A DNA stretch of 64,000 bases from Pseudarthrobacter raffinosi (GCF_023913735.1 NZ_JAMXBH010000013.1:1-64000); one strand, 5' to 3'. Positions 51,181-61,141 are shown, numbered from the stretch's first letter. Numbers and translations: made by a program. Notes: generated by a model not told the origin, from the sequence alone.

Positions 51181-51636
51181 ATGGCTGACGACGAAGCGGA
51201 AACGCCCCTTGACCGCGTCGATCGCGCTATCTTGGCTGAGCTGATCCGGGATGGCCGGATGTCTGTGACCCAGGTTGCCGATAATGTGCACATCTCCCGG
51301 GCTCATGCCTATGCAAGGATCACGCGTCTCACTGACGAGGGTGTGCTCACCAAATTTACCGCTTTAGTTGATCCGATAAAGACCGGCCGGAAATCGTCTG
51401 CTTACGTGACGTTGAAGGTGAAGCAGCAGTCTTGGCGGGAATTGAGAGAGCAACTTCGCTCTGTTCCCGAAATTGAGCATATTGCGCTAGTAGGCGGGGA
51501 CTTCGACGTAATACTGCTCGTGCGGGGGATCGATAACTTGGACCTCCGTCGCCTCATTTTCGACCAGTTGCAGTCAATGCCGGGCGTGCTGGACACCCAG
51601 ACGTTCTTGGTGTTTGAAGATTTGGACACCCGCTAG
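51181..51636 (+). CDS. Lrp/AsnC-family transcriptional regulator
   Basis: A 151-residue regulator. The N-terminal AsnC helix-turn-helix (about 8-60) has LDRVDRAILAELIRDGRMSV and DNVHISRAHAYARITRLTDE. The C-terminal RAM domain, about 70-145, contains SVPEIEHIALVGGDFDVILL and MPGVLDTQTFLVFED. It precedes the 2-oxoacid dehydrogenase genes in the same direction, recalling BkdR of Pseudomonas, an Lrp-type activator of branched-chain dehydrogenase genes. That role is inference from position. Confidence 0.87.
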   Translation: MADDEAETPLDRVDRAILAELIRDGRMSVTQVADNVHISRAHAYARITRLTDEGVLTKFTALVDPIKTGRKSSAYVTLKVKQQSWRELREQLRSVPEIEHIALVGGDFDVILLVRGIDNLDLRRLIFDQLQSMPGVLDTQTFLVFEDLDTR

Positions 51637-52073
51637 ACGCCTTGCCGGGCCAAACGCCTGTTCGATCACTGTCCGTTCGCTGCCCCACAGGTGACCAGGA
51701 AAAAGTAGCCCCCGGGCTAACTCGACTTCATGAGTGGTGAAGGCCTCCTTGGCTGCGCTGTTCAGCATCAATCAGTTCTTGTCGGCTCTTTTACGGACGG
51801 GCCTCGGTCGTTACCTGACCCTGTTTGATCACTAGACGGCACGTGTTAGGTAACTGTCCAACTTCCTGCTTTGCCTGATCCTGACGGCCCGTCATCAATG
51901 GGTCTAGACACGCCAAACGTCCATCAGCAGGCGCGCTAGATGCCTCACTCTAACAATATGTCTCTGAATGCGGCGTTGTGCCTATCAAAATTCCACAGTT
52001 TCCCAGTACCCATGGATGCGAGCTGACCATTCCAGCATAATTGGTGGAAATAATGATCTCCGAGGACGGAACA
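51637..52073. other. Gene-free leader of the 2-oxoacid dehydrogenase operon
   Basis: No gene is supported in these 437 bases. They should contain the promoter and any Lrp sites for the downstream operon. AT-rich tracts such as CTAACAATATG occur near 51950, but I cannot define an operator. Confidence 0.45.
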
Positions 52074-53276
52074 ATGATGATCTCCGCAAACCGTGTGGCA
52101 CCACCAAAATCTGAAGACAAGCCCGCTGGCACCATTGCCGGGTCTCTTCGCAGGTTCGGCATCAGCGAGGAGGACTACATGCTCCCCGCCCGCCATCAGA
52201 TTCAGATGGTGAGCCCCGATGGCGCTCTGGTCCCGCTGGACGAGCAGGGCACCCAACCTGGTCACGAATACCCCATTCCGGCGGACCAAGAACTTGCTAC
52301 TGCCTACGAACAGCTGGTCATAGGGCGCCGTGTGAATGATCAGAACTCGGCTCTGGTCCGTCAGGGGCGGATGGCTGTCTACCCTTCGAGCCACGGTCAG
52401 GAAGCCTGTCAGGTCGCAGCGGCGCTCTGCCTCTCCGGCGGGGATTGGATGTTTCCGACCTACCGGGACTCTGTGGCCATCATGGCCCGCGGTGTTGACC
52501 CCGTGCAGGTCATGACTTTGTTTCGGGGTGACTGGCACGGGGGTTACAACCCCAACGAACGCAACGTCGGCATCCAGTCCACTCCTCTGACTACGCAACT
52601 GCTGCATGCTGTCGGCGTGGCTCACGCGGCGAAGTTGCGCGGTGAGGAGACCGTAGTCCTGGCTATGTGCGGGGACGGCGCGACCAGTGAAGGAGACTTC
52701 CACGAAGCGCTAAATTTCGCAGCAGTCTTCAAACTCCCTGTCATCTTTTTTGTACAAAACAACAAGTACGCCATCTCCGTCCCGCTGGCGCATCAGTCCG
52801 TCGCCCCGTCCCTCGCCCACAAGGCGGTGGGCTACGGCATGGCCGGGGAACGTGTGGACGGCAATGACCTTGTCGCACTGCTCGCCGTGCTCGGCCGGGC
52901 AGTGAAACTGGCCCGCGAAGGTTCCGGTCCGCTCCTCGTGGAGGCGCATACCTACCGGATGCAGGCGCACACCAATGCCGATGACGCTACCCGCTACCGT
53001 GAGGACAGCGAGGTCGTCGAATGGCAAGCCAAAGACCCTTTGGCTCGGATGAGAACCTATCTCACTGACAGGGGACTGCTGGATGACGCGGTTGAATCGC
53101 GGATAGCCGAAAGGGCCGAAGTGGTTGCTGCGCAGCTTCGAGAGGGGCTCAGTGAGGACCTTTCCGTGGACCCGCAGGACCTCTTCAAATACGTGTTCTC
53201 CTCCCCCACTCGCCAACTCGAAGAACAGTCCGCATTGCTCGCCGATGAGCTCTCCCGGGAAGAGGCAACAAAATGA
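52074..53276 (+). CDS. Branched-chain-type 2-oxoacid dehydrogenase E1 alpha subunit
   Basis: A 400-residue thiamine-diphosphate enzyme subunit. The TPP motif is MCGDGATSEGDFHEALNFAA, ending with FFVQNNKYAISVP. VYPSSHGQEACQVAAALCLS and TYRMQAHTNADDATRYR are typical of E1 alpha. GAGGA lies seven bases before the chosen ATG. It decarboxylates a 2-oxoacid and passes the acyl group to E2. Sequence alone does not separate pyruvate from branched-chain dehydrogenase; the Lrp gene and branched-chain aminotransferase nearby favour branched-chain substrates. Confidence 0.87.
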   Translation: MMISANRVAPPKSEDKPAGTIAGSLRRFGISEEDYMLPARHQIQMVSPDGALVPLDEQGTQPGHEYPIPADQELATAYEQLVIGRRVNDQNSALVRQGRMAVYPSSHGQEACQVAAALCLSGGDWMFPTYRDSVAIMARGVDPVQVMTLFRGDWHGGYNPNERNVGIQSTPLTTQLLHAVGVAHAAKLRGEETVVLAMCGDGATSEGDFHEALNFAAVFKLPVIFFVQNNKYAISVPLAHQSVAPSLAHKAVGYGMAGERVDGNDLVALLAVLGRAVKLAREGSGPLLVEAHTYRMQAHTNADDATRYREDSEVVEWQAKDPLARMRTYLTDRGLLDDAVESRIAERAEVVAAQLREGLSEDLSVDPQDLFKYVFSSPTRQLEEQSALLADELSREEATK

Positions 53277-54379
53277 GCGCCACCATTACGACTTCCTCCG
53301 AAGCCAACGGCAACGTCAGCGCCGCGACGGCCAAAGCTGCTGCCCGCGCGGCCGCATCCGAGGGCGGACCTCAGTCGGTCACACTCGCCAGAGCGATCAA
53401 CGCGGCCATGGTCGATGCCATGGAAACGGATAGAGCAGTCATTGTGTTCGGCGAAGACGTCGGATTGCTGGGCGGCGTCTTCCGAATCACCGATGGCCTT
53501 ACCAAAACATTTGGTGATCAGAGGTGCTTCGACACGCCCTTGGCCGAGTCCGGCATTGTCGGGATGGCAGTGGGTATGGCCATGAACGGCATGCGACCAG
53601 TTATCGAGATGCAGTTCGATGCTTTTGCATACCCCGCGTTCGAGCAGATTGTCAGCCATGTTGCCAAAATGCATAACCGAACTAAAGGCGCCGTGAAGCT
53701 GCCGATGGTGATCCGTATTCCTTATGCGGGCGGCATCGGGGGAGTTGAACACCATTGCGATTCCTCGGAGGCCTACTATGCTCATACGGCCGGCCTGAAG
53801 GTATATGCACCGGCTACAGTGGCTGACGGTTACCGCATGCTCCGCGAAGCCATTGATTCCGATGACCCCGTTATCTTCTTGGAACCTAAGAAGCTCTATT
53901 GGTCCAAGGACCTGGTGGACCTGGAGGTGCTGCGCGCACAGCACGCTGACAACGTTGAGGCAGGGACCTCAAGTGAGGGCCGCGCGGCCGTCGCCCGTCC
54001 CGGGACTGACGCGACCTTGATCGCCTATGGTCCGTCCGTATCAACGGCGTTGGCTGCCGCTGCCGCGGCCGCAGAAGAAGGGCGGTCCTTGGAAGTCATT
54101 GACGTCCGCTCCATCGTCCCCTTCGACGATGAAACCGTCGTCGCGTCAGTCCGTAAGACCGGCCGGGCAGTGGTGATCGCCGAAGCGCACGGTTTCGCCT
54201 CCGTGGCCTCGGAGATCGTGGCCCGGGTTCAGGAACGCTGTTTCCACTCCCTCGCTGCGCCAATTCGCCGGGTTACCGGATTCGACGTTCCGTACCCGGC
54301 ACCGAAGCTTGAGCACTTCTACCTGCCCGGCGTGGACCGAATCCTCGACGCTGTAGACGACCTCCAATGGGAAGACTAA
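53273..54379 (+). CDS. Branched-chain-type 2-oxoacid dehydrogenase E1 beta subunit
   Basis: A 368-residue E1 beta subunit. After an Ala-rich start come VIVFGEDVGLLGGVFRITDG, FDTPLAESGIVGMAVGMAM, MPVEMQFDAF-type sequence and HHCDSSEAYYAHTAGLKVYA. The C-terminal transketolase domain has LEVIDVRSIVPFDDETVVAS. ATGA overlap with E1 alpha. It forms the alpha2beta2 decarboxylase with the preceding protein. Confidence 0.89.
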   Translation: MSATITTSSEANGNVSAATAKAAARAAASEGGPQSVTLARAINAAMVDAMETDRAVIVFGEDVGLLGGVFRITDGLTKTFGDQRCFDTPLAESGIVGMAVGMAMNGMRPVIEMQFDAFAYPAFEQIVSHVAKMHNRTKGAVKLPMVIRIPYAGGIGGVEHHCDSSEAYYAHTAGLKVYAPATVADGYRMLREAIDSDDPVIFLEPKKLYWSKDLVDLEVLRAQHADNVEAGTSSEGRAAVARPGTDATLIAYGPSVSTALAAAAAAAEEGRSLEVIDVRSIVPFDDETVVASVRKTGRAVVIAEAHGFASVASEIVARVQERCFHSLAAPIRRVTGFDVPYPAPKLEHFYLPGVDRILDAVDDLQWED

Positions 54380-54381
54380 TC

Positions 54382-55812
54382 ATGAGTGCACCAAACGTAT
54401 TCCTCCTCCCTGACCTTGGAGAAGGGCTCACCGAAGCGGAACTGGTCAATTGGCTGGTGTCCGTTGGCGATGAAATTCGCGTCGACCAGCCTATCGCCGA
54501 AGTTGAGACGGCGAAATCCATGGTCGAAGTACCTTCGCCCTACGCCGGTACGGTGGCCATCCTTCACGGAGAACCAGGGCAAACGCTCGATGTCGGCAAG
54601 CCGCTCATCTCCGTCACGCCTGCTGGTACCGCCGGTGCCCCTACTGTGCCGTTGTCCGATAAAAACGCCGCACTAACGGCGGACGCCGCAGCAACAGCCT
54701 ACCGAGAAGAGGAGAAGGCGGGTTCGGGGAACGTCCTGATTGGATACGGCACGCCAGGAGGGCATGGTCAGGCACGCCGCAATCGACCGCGCAAGCCACT
54801 CGCGGCCCCAATCTCGACGTCGCCGGCGTCCACTGGACCCACACCAGGCAAGCCTGGAGCCGTCAGTTCCCCGCTTGTGCGCAGGATGGCCAGAGATCAT
54901 GGTGTCGACCTGAGATCGATCACGGGGACGGGAGCAGCCGGTCTGATAACCCGTCGTGACGTGGAGGCGGCCCTCTCAGCACCGTGCACCCGGACTGGGC
55001 CTGACACTGCAGAAAACCCCCAGGCGCCGGCCACCTCGATGGCCACTGCCAATCAAACGGCCGGCGGCACGGACGTGGATGCCCGTACCGGACTTCGTAT
55101 TGCAGCAAGAACGCCGGTGAAGGGGGTGCGCAAGGCCGTCGCGGCCAATATGTCACGCAGTCGGACAGAGATTCCCGAGGCAACTGTCTGGGTTGACGTG
55201 GATGCCACTGCTCTTGTTGAACTGCGGGCAAGCATGAAGAAGCGAAATCCTGACAACACCCCGGGACTGCTGGCATTCATTGCCCGGTTCGTTACATCCG
55301 GCCTCAAGAGGTACCCGCAGTTGAACACCCGCTTTCAAACCGCCCAGGACGCGGGGGAAAGTGAGATGAAAGAAATCATTGGCTTCGACGGGATTAACCT
55401 AGGATTCGCGGCACAGACGGACCGGGGACTCGTGGTGCCGTCCATCCGCAACGCCGACACGCTCAGCGCCCGGGAACTGGATGCCGAAATCCGCCGTCTC
55501 AGCAAGGTCGCCCGCGAGGGTAAGGCCACACCCGCGGAACTGGGCAGCGGCACCTTTACCTTGAACAACTACGGGGTATTTGGAGTCGACGGCTCAGCCG
55601 CGATCATCAATTACCCGGAAGCCGCAATCCTCGGTGTCGGGCGGATCATTGACCGGCCCTGGGTGGTAGCTGGCGAAATAGCCGTCCGTAAAATCGTCGA
55701 GCTGACACTGGTATTCGACCACCGCGTCTGCGACGGCGGAACGGCGGGCGGATTCCTGCGCCACGTCGCAGACGCCATCGAGAACCCGGCCTCAGCATTG
55801 GCCGACCTGTAA
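54382..55812 (+). CDS. Dihydrolipoamide acyltransferase (E2) of 2-oxoacid dehydrogenase
   Basis: A 476-residue E2. The N-terminal lipoyl domain (1-78) has the lipoylated lysine in EVETAKSMVEVPS. After a Gly/Pro/Ala linker the peripheral-subunit-binding domain starts at SSPLVRRMARDHGVDLRSIT, and the C-terminal catalytic domain ends with VFDHRVCDGGTAGGFLRHVA, carrying the HxxxD motif. A single lipoyl domain is typical of branched-chain E2. ATG two bases after the E1 beta stop. No E3 gene is nearby, so E3 must be shared from elsewhere. Confidence 0.9.
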   Translation: MSAPNVFLLPDLGEGLTEAELVNWLVSVGDEIRVDQPIAEVETAKSMVEVPSPYAGTVAILHGEPGQTLDVGKPLISVTPAGTAGAPTVPLSDKNAALTADAAATAYREEEKAGSGNVLIGYGTPGGHGQARRNRPRKPLAAPISTSPASTGPTPGKPGAVSSPLVRRMARDHGVDLRSITGTGAAGLITRRDVEAALSAPCTRTGPDTAENPQAPATSMATANQTAGGTDVDARTGLRIAARTPVKGVRKAVAANMSRSRTEIPEATVWVDVDATALVELRASMKKRNPDNTPGLLAFIARFVTSGLKRYPQLNTRFQTAQDAGESEMKEIIGFDGINLGFAAQTDRGLVVPSIRNADTLSARELDAEIRRLSKVAREGKATPAELGSGTFTLNNYGVFGVDGSAAIINYPEAAILGVGRIIDRPWVVAGEIAVRKIVELTLVFDHRVCDGGTAGGFLRHVADAIENPASALADL

Positions 55813-55845
55813 ACCTGAAAAGCCCAACCTAGGGCCAACGGGAAG

Positions 55846-55982
55846 CCCTCTGAAGAGGGTTCAGCAAATCGTGAGCACCCCAAGACGGCGACCCCTAAGG
55901 AGGCCAATTGCGCCTCCTGTCCAAGAGCAGGAGAAACCTCCTGGCTCGCTTCTTCCTTGCCAAAAACGGCAAGGAAGAAGCG
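55846..55982 (+). promoter_or_regulatory. Four consecutive hairpins before the isocitrate lyase gene
   Basis: Stems are CCCTC/GAGGG (55846-55859), AGGAGGC/GCCTCCT (55898-55918), CAGGAG/CTCCTG (55928-55943) and a perfect 15-bp stem CGCTTCTTCCTTGCC with GGCAAGGAAGAAGCG (55947-55982). The first may terminate the E2 transcript. The last is followed by A-rich sequence rather than a T-run, so it is not a simple terminator, and may be a leader structure of the isocitrate lyase mRNA. Confidence 0.55.
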
Positions 55983-56056
55983 AAAACACGACCCACATCC
56001 AAACGACTTGGTCCCCTGCGCCGAAGCAGAACAACCCTCATCAAAGGAGATAACAA

Positions 56057-57373
56057 ATGACTGCAGCATTTGAGCCCACCCAGCAGACGCCCGAAGAGCA
56101 GGCCGCCGCCCTGGAGCTTGAGTGGGCCGCCAATCCCCGCTGGGAAGGTGTGACCCGTGACTACAAGGCATCGGACGTGGTCAAGCTCCGCGGCCGTGTC
56201 TCCGAGGAACACACGCTGGCACGCCGCGGTTCCGAGAAGCTGTGGAAGCAGCTCACCGACGAGCACAAGACCGGCGGGTACACCAACGCTTTGGGCGCCC
56301 TGACCGGCAACCAGGCCGTACAGCAGGTCAAAGCGGGCCTGCGCGCCATCTACCTTTCCGGCTGGCAGGTTGCCGCCGACGCCAACAACTCCGGCCACAC
56401 CTACCCGGACCAGTCCCTGTACCCGGCCAACTCGGTTCCGACGGTGGTGCGCCGGATCAACAACGCACTCCTGCGGGCAGACCAGATCGAATTCTCCGAA
56501 GGCATCCAGACGGTTGAGGACTGGATGGTCCCGATCGTCGCTGACGCCGAGGCCGGCTTCGGTGGCCCGCTGAACGCCTACGAGCTGATGAAGTCCATGA
56601 TCCAGGCCGGCGCGTCAGGGGTGCACTGGGAAGACCAGCTCGCCTCGGAGAAGAAGTGCGGCCACCTCGGCGGCAAGGTGCTCATCCCCACCCAGCAGCA
56701 CGTCCGGACCCTGAACGCCGCCCGCCTGGCCGCCGACGTCGCTGGCACCCCCTCGGTGGTCATCGCCCGCACCGACGCCGAGGCCGCCACCCTGATCACC
56801 TCCGACGTCGATCCCCGCGACCAGGAATTCGTCACCGGCGAACGCACCCCGGAAGGCTTCTACAAGGTCCGCAACGGCATCGAACCCTGCATCGCCCGCG
56901 CCAAGGCCTACGCCCCGTACTCTGACCTCATCTGGATGGAGACGGGCACCCCGGACCTCGAGCTGGCCCGCAAGTTCGCCGAAGCCGTCAAAGCCGACTT
57001 CCCGGACCAGATGCTCTCCTACAACTGCTCACCCTCGTTCAACTGGCGCAAGCACCTGGACGACGCCACCATCGCCAAGTTCCAGCGTGAACTCGGCGCC
57101 ATGGGCTTCACGTTCCAGTTCATCACCCTGGCCGGCTTCCACGCCCTGAACTACTCGATGTTCGATCTCGCCCACGGCTACGCCCGTGAAGGCATGAGCG
57201 CCTACGTCGAGCTCCAGGAGAAGGAATTCGCCTCCGAGTCCCGCGGCTACACCGCGACCAAGCACCAGCGCGAAGTCGGCACCGGCTACTTCGACGACAT
57301 CGCAACTGCGCTCAACCCGAACGCATCAACCCTGGCACTGGTGGGATCCACCGAAGAAGGCCAGTTCCACTAA
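56057..57373 (+). CDS. aceA: Isocitrate lyase
   Basis: A 438-residue enzyme of the glyoxylate shunt that splits isocitrate into succinate and glyoxylate. The catalytic signature [17 protein letters not shown] is present, with [39 protein letters not shown] and [29 protein letters not shown] precedes the ATG. Length is that of short bacterial AceA. With the malate synthase gene next it gives net C4 synthesis from acetyl-CoA delivered by the surrounding catabolic genes. Confidence 0.96.
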   Translation: MTAAFEPTQQTPEEQAAALELEWAANPRWEGVTRDYKASDVVKLRGRVSEEHTLARRGSEKLWKQLTDEHKTGGYTNALGALTGNQAVQQVKAGLRAIYLSGWQVAADANNSGHTYPDQSLYPANSVPTVVRRINNALLRADQIEFSEGIQTVEDWMVPIVADAEAGFGGPLNAYELMKSMIQAGASGVHWEDQLASEKKCGHLGGKVLIPTQQHVRTLNAARLAADVAGTPSVVIARTDAEAATLITSDVDPRDQEFVTGERTPEGFYKVRNGIEPCIARAKAYAPYSDLIWMETGTPDLELARKFAEAVKADFPDQMLSYNCSPSFNWRKHLDDATIAKFQRELGAMGFTFQFITLAGFHALNYSMFDLAHGYAREGMSAYVELQEKEFASESRGYTATKHQREVGTGYFDDIATALNPNASTLALVGSTEEGQFH

Positions 57374-57440
57374 CACTTACCGTTCGACGGCGGCGCTTGC
57401 GTCCGCCGGTGAACCGGCGATCCTCTGCCTGCTATCCCCA

Positions 57441-57482
57441 TGCCCGCCCCATGACCTCGTAGAACTCGGTCGGGGGCGGGCA
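57441..57482 (+). terminator. Terminator-like hairpin between aceA and aceB
   Basis: TGCCCGCCCC and GGGGCGGGCA form a perfect 10-bp stem around 22 bases, followed within about ten bases by TTTT. It probably ends or attenuates the aceA transcript. Confidence 0.65.
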
Positions 57483-57583
57483 CAGGGCCCCTTTTACGCA
57501 CGCTGCCGGATGTCCGGTTTACCACCTATTTAGGTACGTCACCACCCGCCGTCGAACTTCCTTCCTGCTTCGGAGCAAATGAC

Positions 57584-59206
57584 ATGAACAGCTTTACTGA
57601 CAACTTCACGATCAACGGAATCCAACTAATAGCCCACCCGGTCCGGCGAGAGAGCGAAATCCTTACTCCCGAGGCGTTGGAATTTATCTCGACATTGCAT
57701 TGGGCAACGGAAGAGCGGCGGCAGGAACTCCTCAAAGCAAGGCAGAGCAGGCGTACCGCCATTCGAGCCGGGCAGGATCCCCGGTTCCTGTCCGAGACTG
57801 CATACATTCGCAATGATCCATCGTGGCGGGTCGCTCCCCCGGCCCCGGGCCTGGAGGACCGCCGGGTGGAGATCACCGGGCCGGTGGATCAGAAAATGAC
57901 CATCAACGCCCTGAACTCCGGCGCGAAGGTCTGGCTCGCTGACATGGAGGACTCCTCCACGCCCACATGGCGGAACGTGATCAAGGGCCAGCTGAACCTC
58001 ACCGACGCCCTGGAACGCCGGATCGATTTCACCACCGAGGAAGGCAAGGAATACAAGCTCCGCCCGGCCGGGGAACTGCCCACCATCGTGGTCCGCCCCC
58101 GCGGCTGGCACCTGCCCGAAAAGCACATGCTCATCGACGGCGCCCCCGTGGCCGGCGGGATCGTGGACTTCGGCCTGTTCTTCTTCCACAACGCCCGCCG
58201 GCTCCTGGCCCAGGGCAAAGGCCCGTACTTCTACCTGCCCAAAATCGAGAACCACCTCGAAGCACGCCTGTGGAATGACATCTTCATCCTCGCCCAGGAC
58301 CTGCTGGGCATCCCGCAGGGCACCATCCGCGCCACCGTGCTGATCGAGACCATCACCGCGGCGTTCGAAATGGAGGAAATCCTCTATGAACTGCGTGATC
58401 ACGCGTCCGGCCTGAACGCCGGCCGCTGGGACTACATCTTCTCCCTGATCAAGAACTTCCGGACCCGCGGCCCCCGGTTCATCCTGCCGGACCGCGCCCA
58501 GGTAACCATGACGCAGCCATTCATGCGCGCCTACACCGAACAGCTGGTCCGTGCCTGCCACAAGCGCGGCGCCATGGCCATCGGCGGTATGGCCGCTGCC
58601 GTCCCCAACCGCAAGGACGAGGCCGCCAACACGAACGCGTTCGAGAAGGTCCGTGCAGACAAAACCCGCGAGGCCAACGACGGCTTCGACGGCTCCTGGG
58701 TGGCCCACCCGGACCTCGTGCCCGTCTGCCGCGAAGTGTTCGACGCAACCCTCGGCGAACGCCCCAACCAGCTGGACCGCACCCGCGAGGACGTCATCCC
58801 CGACGACCGCGCCCTCATCAACGTGGCCGCCACGACAGGGACCATCACCGAGCAGGGCATCCGGAACAACATCGAGGTAGGCATCCGCTACATCGAGTCC
58901 TGGCTCCGCGGAAATGGCGCAGTCGCCATCCACAACCTCATGGAAGACGCCGCCACGGCCGAAATCTCCCGGTCACAGCTGTGGCAGTGGATCTACTCCC
59001 GCGCCATCACTGATGAAGGGGAAATCATCACCCGTGACTGGGTGGAGGACCTCCTCGACGACGAATTTGAGAGCCTGGAGCGTTTTGACGGGGACCGCTT
59101 TGACGACGCCCGCGACATCTTCGAAGAAGTCACCCTCGCCCGGGACTTCCCAACCTTCCTCACCTTGCCCGCCTACACCAGGTACCTGACCGAGTCCAGT
59201 GAGTGA
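57584..59206 (+). CDS. aceB: Malate synthase A
   Basis: A 540-residue malate synthase of the A type that condenses glyoxylate with acetyl-CoA. Landmarks are LADMEDSSTPTWRNVIKGQ, PTIVVRPRGWHLPEKHM, LIETITAAFEMEEILYELRD with GLNAGRWDYIFSLIK, and GGMAAAVPNRKDE. The C-terminal domain has EDAATAEISRSQLWQWI with the catalytic aspartate. GGAG lies eight bases before the ATG. It follows aceA after a terminator-like hairpin and may have its own promoter. Confidence 0.95.
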   Translation: MNSFTDNFTINGIQLIAHPVRRESEILTPEALEFISTLHWATEERRQELLKARQSRRTAIRAGQDPRFLSETAYIRNDPSWRVAPPAPGLEDRRVEITGPVDQKMTINALNSGAKVWLADMEDSSTPTWRNVIKGQLNLTDALERRIDFTTEEGKEYKLRPAGELPTIVVRPRGWHLPEKHMLIDGAPVAGGIVDFGLFFFHNARRLLAQGKGPYFYLPKIENHLEARLWNDIFILAQDLLGIPQGTIRATVLIETITAAFEMEEILYELRDHASGLNAGRWDYIFSLIKNFRTRGPRFILPDRAQVTMTQPFMRAYTEQLVRACHKRGAMAIGGMAAAVPNRKDEAANTNAFEKVRADKTREANDGFDGSWVAHPDLVPVCREVFDATLGERPNQLDRTREDVIPDDRALINVAATTGTITEQGIRNNIEVGIRYIESWLRGNGAVAIHNLMEDAATAEISRSQLWQWIYSRAITDEGEIITRDWVEDLLDDEFESLERFDGDRFDDARDIFEEVTLARDFPTFLTLPAYTRYLTESSE

Positions 59207-59270
59207 GGCATCGCAGTTACTGCAAGAAGTATGTAGCGGTTTGTTCCGGCCCTTGATAGGAGAGAAGAAC

Positions 59271-60350
59271 ATGAACATAGATATTCACCCGTCCCCATCG
59301 CCCGTACCCCCACACGTGCTGGCCGATTATTTGGCTGACCCGGGGTTCGGAAAGTACTTCACCGATCACATGGTGGTGATCGAGTGGACCCCGGAATCGG
59401 GGTGGCATTCGGCTCGGGTGCAGCCTTATGCCCCCTTCGTCCTTGATCCTGCCGCCGCTGTTTTACATTACGGACAGGAAATCTATGAGGGGATGAAGGC
59501 GTTCAGGCACCCGGACGGCTCTGTCTGGACGTTCCGCCCGCGGTCAAATGCCGCCCGGCTGAATGCTTCAGCCCGTCGAATGGCCATGCCGGAAATGGAT
59601 GAAGAGCTCTTCGTAGCCGCCACCGATGCTTTGATTCGTGAGGATAGCGACTGGGTGCCGTCATCCTCAGGGCACCGTTCTTTATATCTTCGGCCCTTCA
59701 TGTTTGCTTCGGAACCCTTTTTGGGGATGAGACCGGCCCGCCATCTGACGTTCGCGGTCATCGCAACGCCGGCGGCTCCTTACTTTCCCGGTGACCTGAG
59801 CCCGGTCAGCATCTGGGTCAGCGAACACTTCACCCGGGCCGGGGAAGGCGGGACGGGCGCAGCAAAAACCGGGGGAAATTACGCCGCCTCCTTCATCGCC
59901 CAAACCGAGGGACAACAAAACAACTGTGACCAGGTCGTTTTCCTGGACAGCGTCCAGCGTAGATGGGTTGAAGAGCTCGGTGGAATGAATCTTTTCTTTG
60001 TCCTGAATGACGGCTCCGTCGTCACCCCAGAGCTCACCGGCACCATACTCGAGGGAATCACCCGGGGATCAATCATAGAGCTGCTCAAATCCTGGTCAAT
60101 CCCTGTCACGGAGCGACGCATCAGCATTGACGAATGGCGGGAGGGCGTCGCGAATGGGCGGATCCAAGAGGTTTTCGCTTGCGGCACCGCAGCCGTGGTT
60201 GCACCCGTCGGACGACTCGTCTGGTCCGGCGGAGAGCTGGATTGGGCCACACAGGCAGGAGAACTGACCCGAAAGGTCAGGGACGCTCTCACCGATATCC
60301 AGTACGGACACCGCGAGGACAGCTTTGGATGGCTTCACCACGTGAAGTGA
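59271..60350 (+). CDS. ilvE: Branched-chain amino acid aminotransferase
   Basis: A 359-residue class IV PLP aminotransferase. The Schiff-base lysine is in GAAKTGGNYAASF; HYGQEIYEGMKAFRHPDGS, FRPRSNAARLNASARRMAMP and VFACGTAAVVAPVG are typical of type II branched-chain enzymes. The ATG follows AGGAGAGAAGAAC, so the longer reading to 59199 is unlikely. It converts Leu, Ile and Val to 2-oxoacids, the substrates of a branched-chain 2-oxoacid dehydrogenase such as the one encoded at 52-56 kb. A catabolic role is inferred; biosynthesis is the alternative. Confidence 0.92.
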   Translation: MNIDIHPSPSPVPPHVLADYLADPGFGKYFTDHMVVIEWTPESGWHSARVQPYAPFVLDPAAAVLHYGQEIYEGMKAFRHPDGSVWTFRPRSNAARLNASARRMAMPEMDEELFVAATDALIREDSDWVPSSSGHRSLYLRPFMFASEPFLGMRPARHLTFAVIATPAAPYFPGDLSPVSIWVSEHFTRAGEGGTGAAKTGGNYAASFIAQTEGQQNNCDQVVFLDSVQRRWVEELGGMNLFFVLNDGSVVTPELTGTILEGITRGSIIELLKSWSIPVTERRISIDEWREGVANGRIQEVFACGTAAVVAPVGRLVWSGGELDWATQAGELTRKVRDALTDIQYGHREDSFGWLHHVK

Positions 60351-60499
60351 TTCAGTTCCCACCCTCTTCTCCCCCACCCCGGGAACAAAGAACCATGCCA
60401 ATTCGCCAGCACTGACCGGAGGCCGCCGGGGCCGGGCAGGAGGTCCATCCCTGCCTGGGCCTGCATGGCGTCAAACATACAGAACCGGAGTGTACCGTC

Positions 60500-61141
60500 G
60501 TGCGCACCCATCGGGGCCAAACCCCAGAATCGCGGAGAAACCAGTCATCCTCATTGCCTCATCGGCCGTTCGAGGACGCTGGCGCACTGATCATCGGATC
60601 GCTCATCCTCTCATTCGGAGTGGTTCTTTTAGGAAAAGTCGGTGCCGTCACCGGTGGCCTGGCGGGATTGGCATTCCTTCTGACCTACTCCACTGGGTGG
60701 TCCTTCGGGATCATGTTCTTCCTGATCAACCTGCCCTTCTACGTGCTGTCGCTCTTGAGGATGGGCTGGCTCTTCACCCTGAAGACGTTCCTGGTGGTAG
60801 GCCTGATCTCCGTGCTGGCCGACTTCCACTTGACCCAGTTCGCCCTCAGCAGCATCGGGACTCTCTACGCTTGCCTACTTGCCGGTGTACTAATGGGGAT
60901 CGGTTTCCTGGTCCTGTTTCGGCATCGCGCCAGCGCAGGTGGCATGGGCATTATGGCACTCTACTTACAGGAACGGTTCGGCCCCAGCGCCGGGATAGTG
61001 CAACTGGGATTCGACGCGCTGATCGTTCTGGCTTCTCTTTTTATCGGCAATTCCGATGTCATGCTGCCCTCAATCACGGGCGTAGTGGTTCTCAACCTGA
61101 TACTCGCCGTTAACCACCGGCCAGGGCGCTACCAGGCCTGA
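60500..61141 (+). CDS. YitT-family membrane protein, short form
   Basis: A 213-residue protein with five or six membrane segments. Segments include ALIIGSLILSFGVVLLGKVG, WSFGIMFFLINLPFYVLSLL and GTLYACLLAGVLMGIGFLVL; GGMGIMALYLQERFG and VQLGFDALIVLASLFIG follow. It matches the YitT/DUF161 membrane half but lacks the cytosolic DUF2179 domain present in longer members. GTG start with GGAG nine bases before. No operon partner is evident. Function unknown. Confidence 0.75.
   Translation: MRTHRGQTPESRRNQSSSLPHRPFEDAGALIIGSLILSFGVVLLGKVGAVTGGLAGLAFLLTYSTGWSFGIMFFLINLPFYVLSLLRMGWLFTLKTFLVVGLISVLADFHLTQFALSSIGTLYACLLAGVLMGIGFLVLFRHRASAGGMGIMALYLQERFGPSAGIVQLGFDALIVLASLFIGNSDVMLPSITGVVVLNLILAVNHRPGRYQA

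Noticed and set aside
52041-52073. Longer start for the E1 alpha gene
   Set aside because: Upstream ATG and GTG codons exist in frame, but only the ATG at 52074 has a well-spaced GAGGA site.
57626-58933. A 435-codon open frame on the minus strand
   Set aside because: It is antisense to malate synthase, with composition typical of a high-GC shadow frame.
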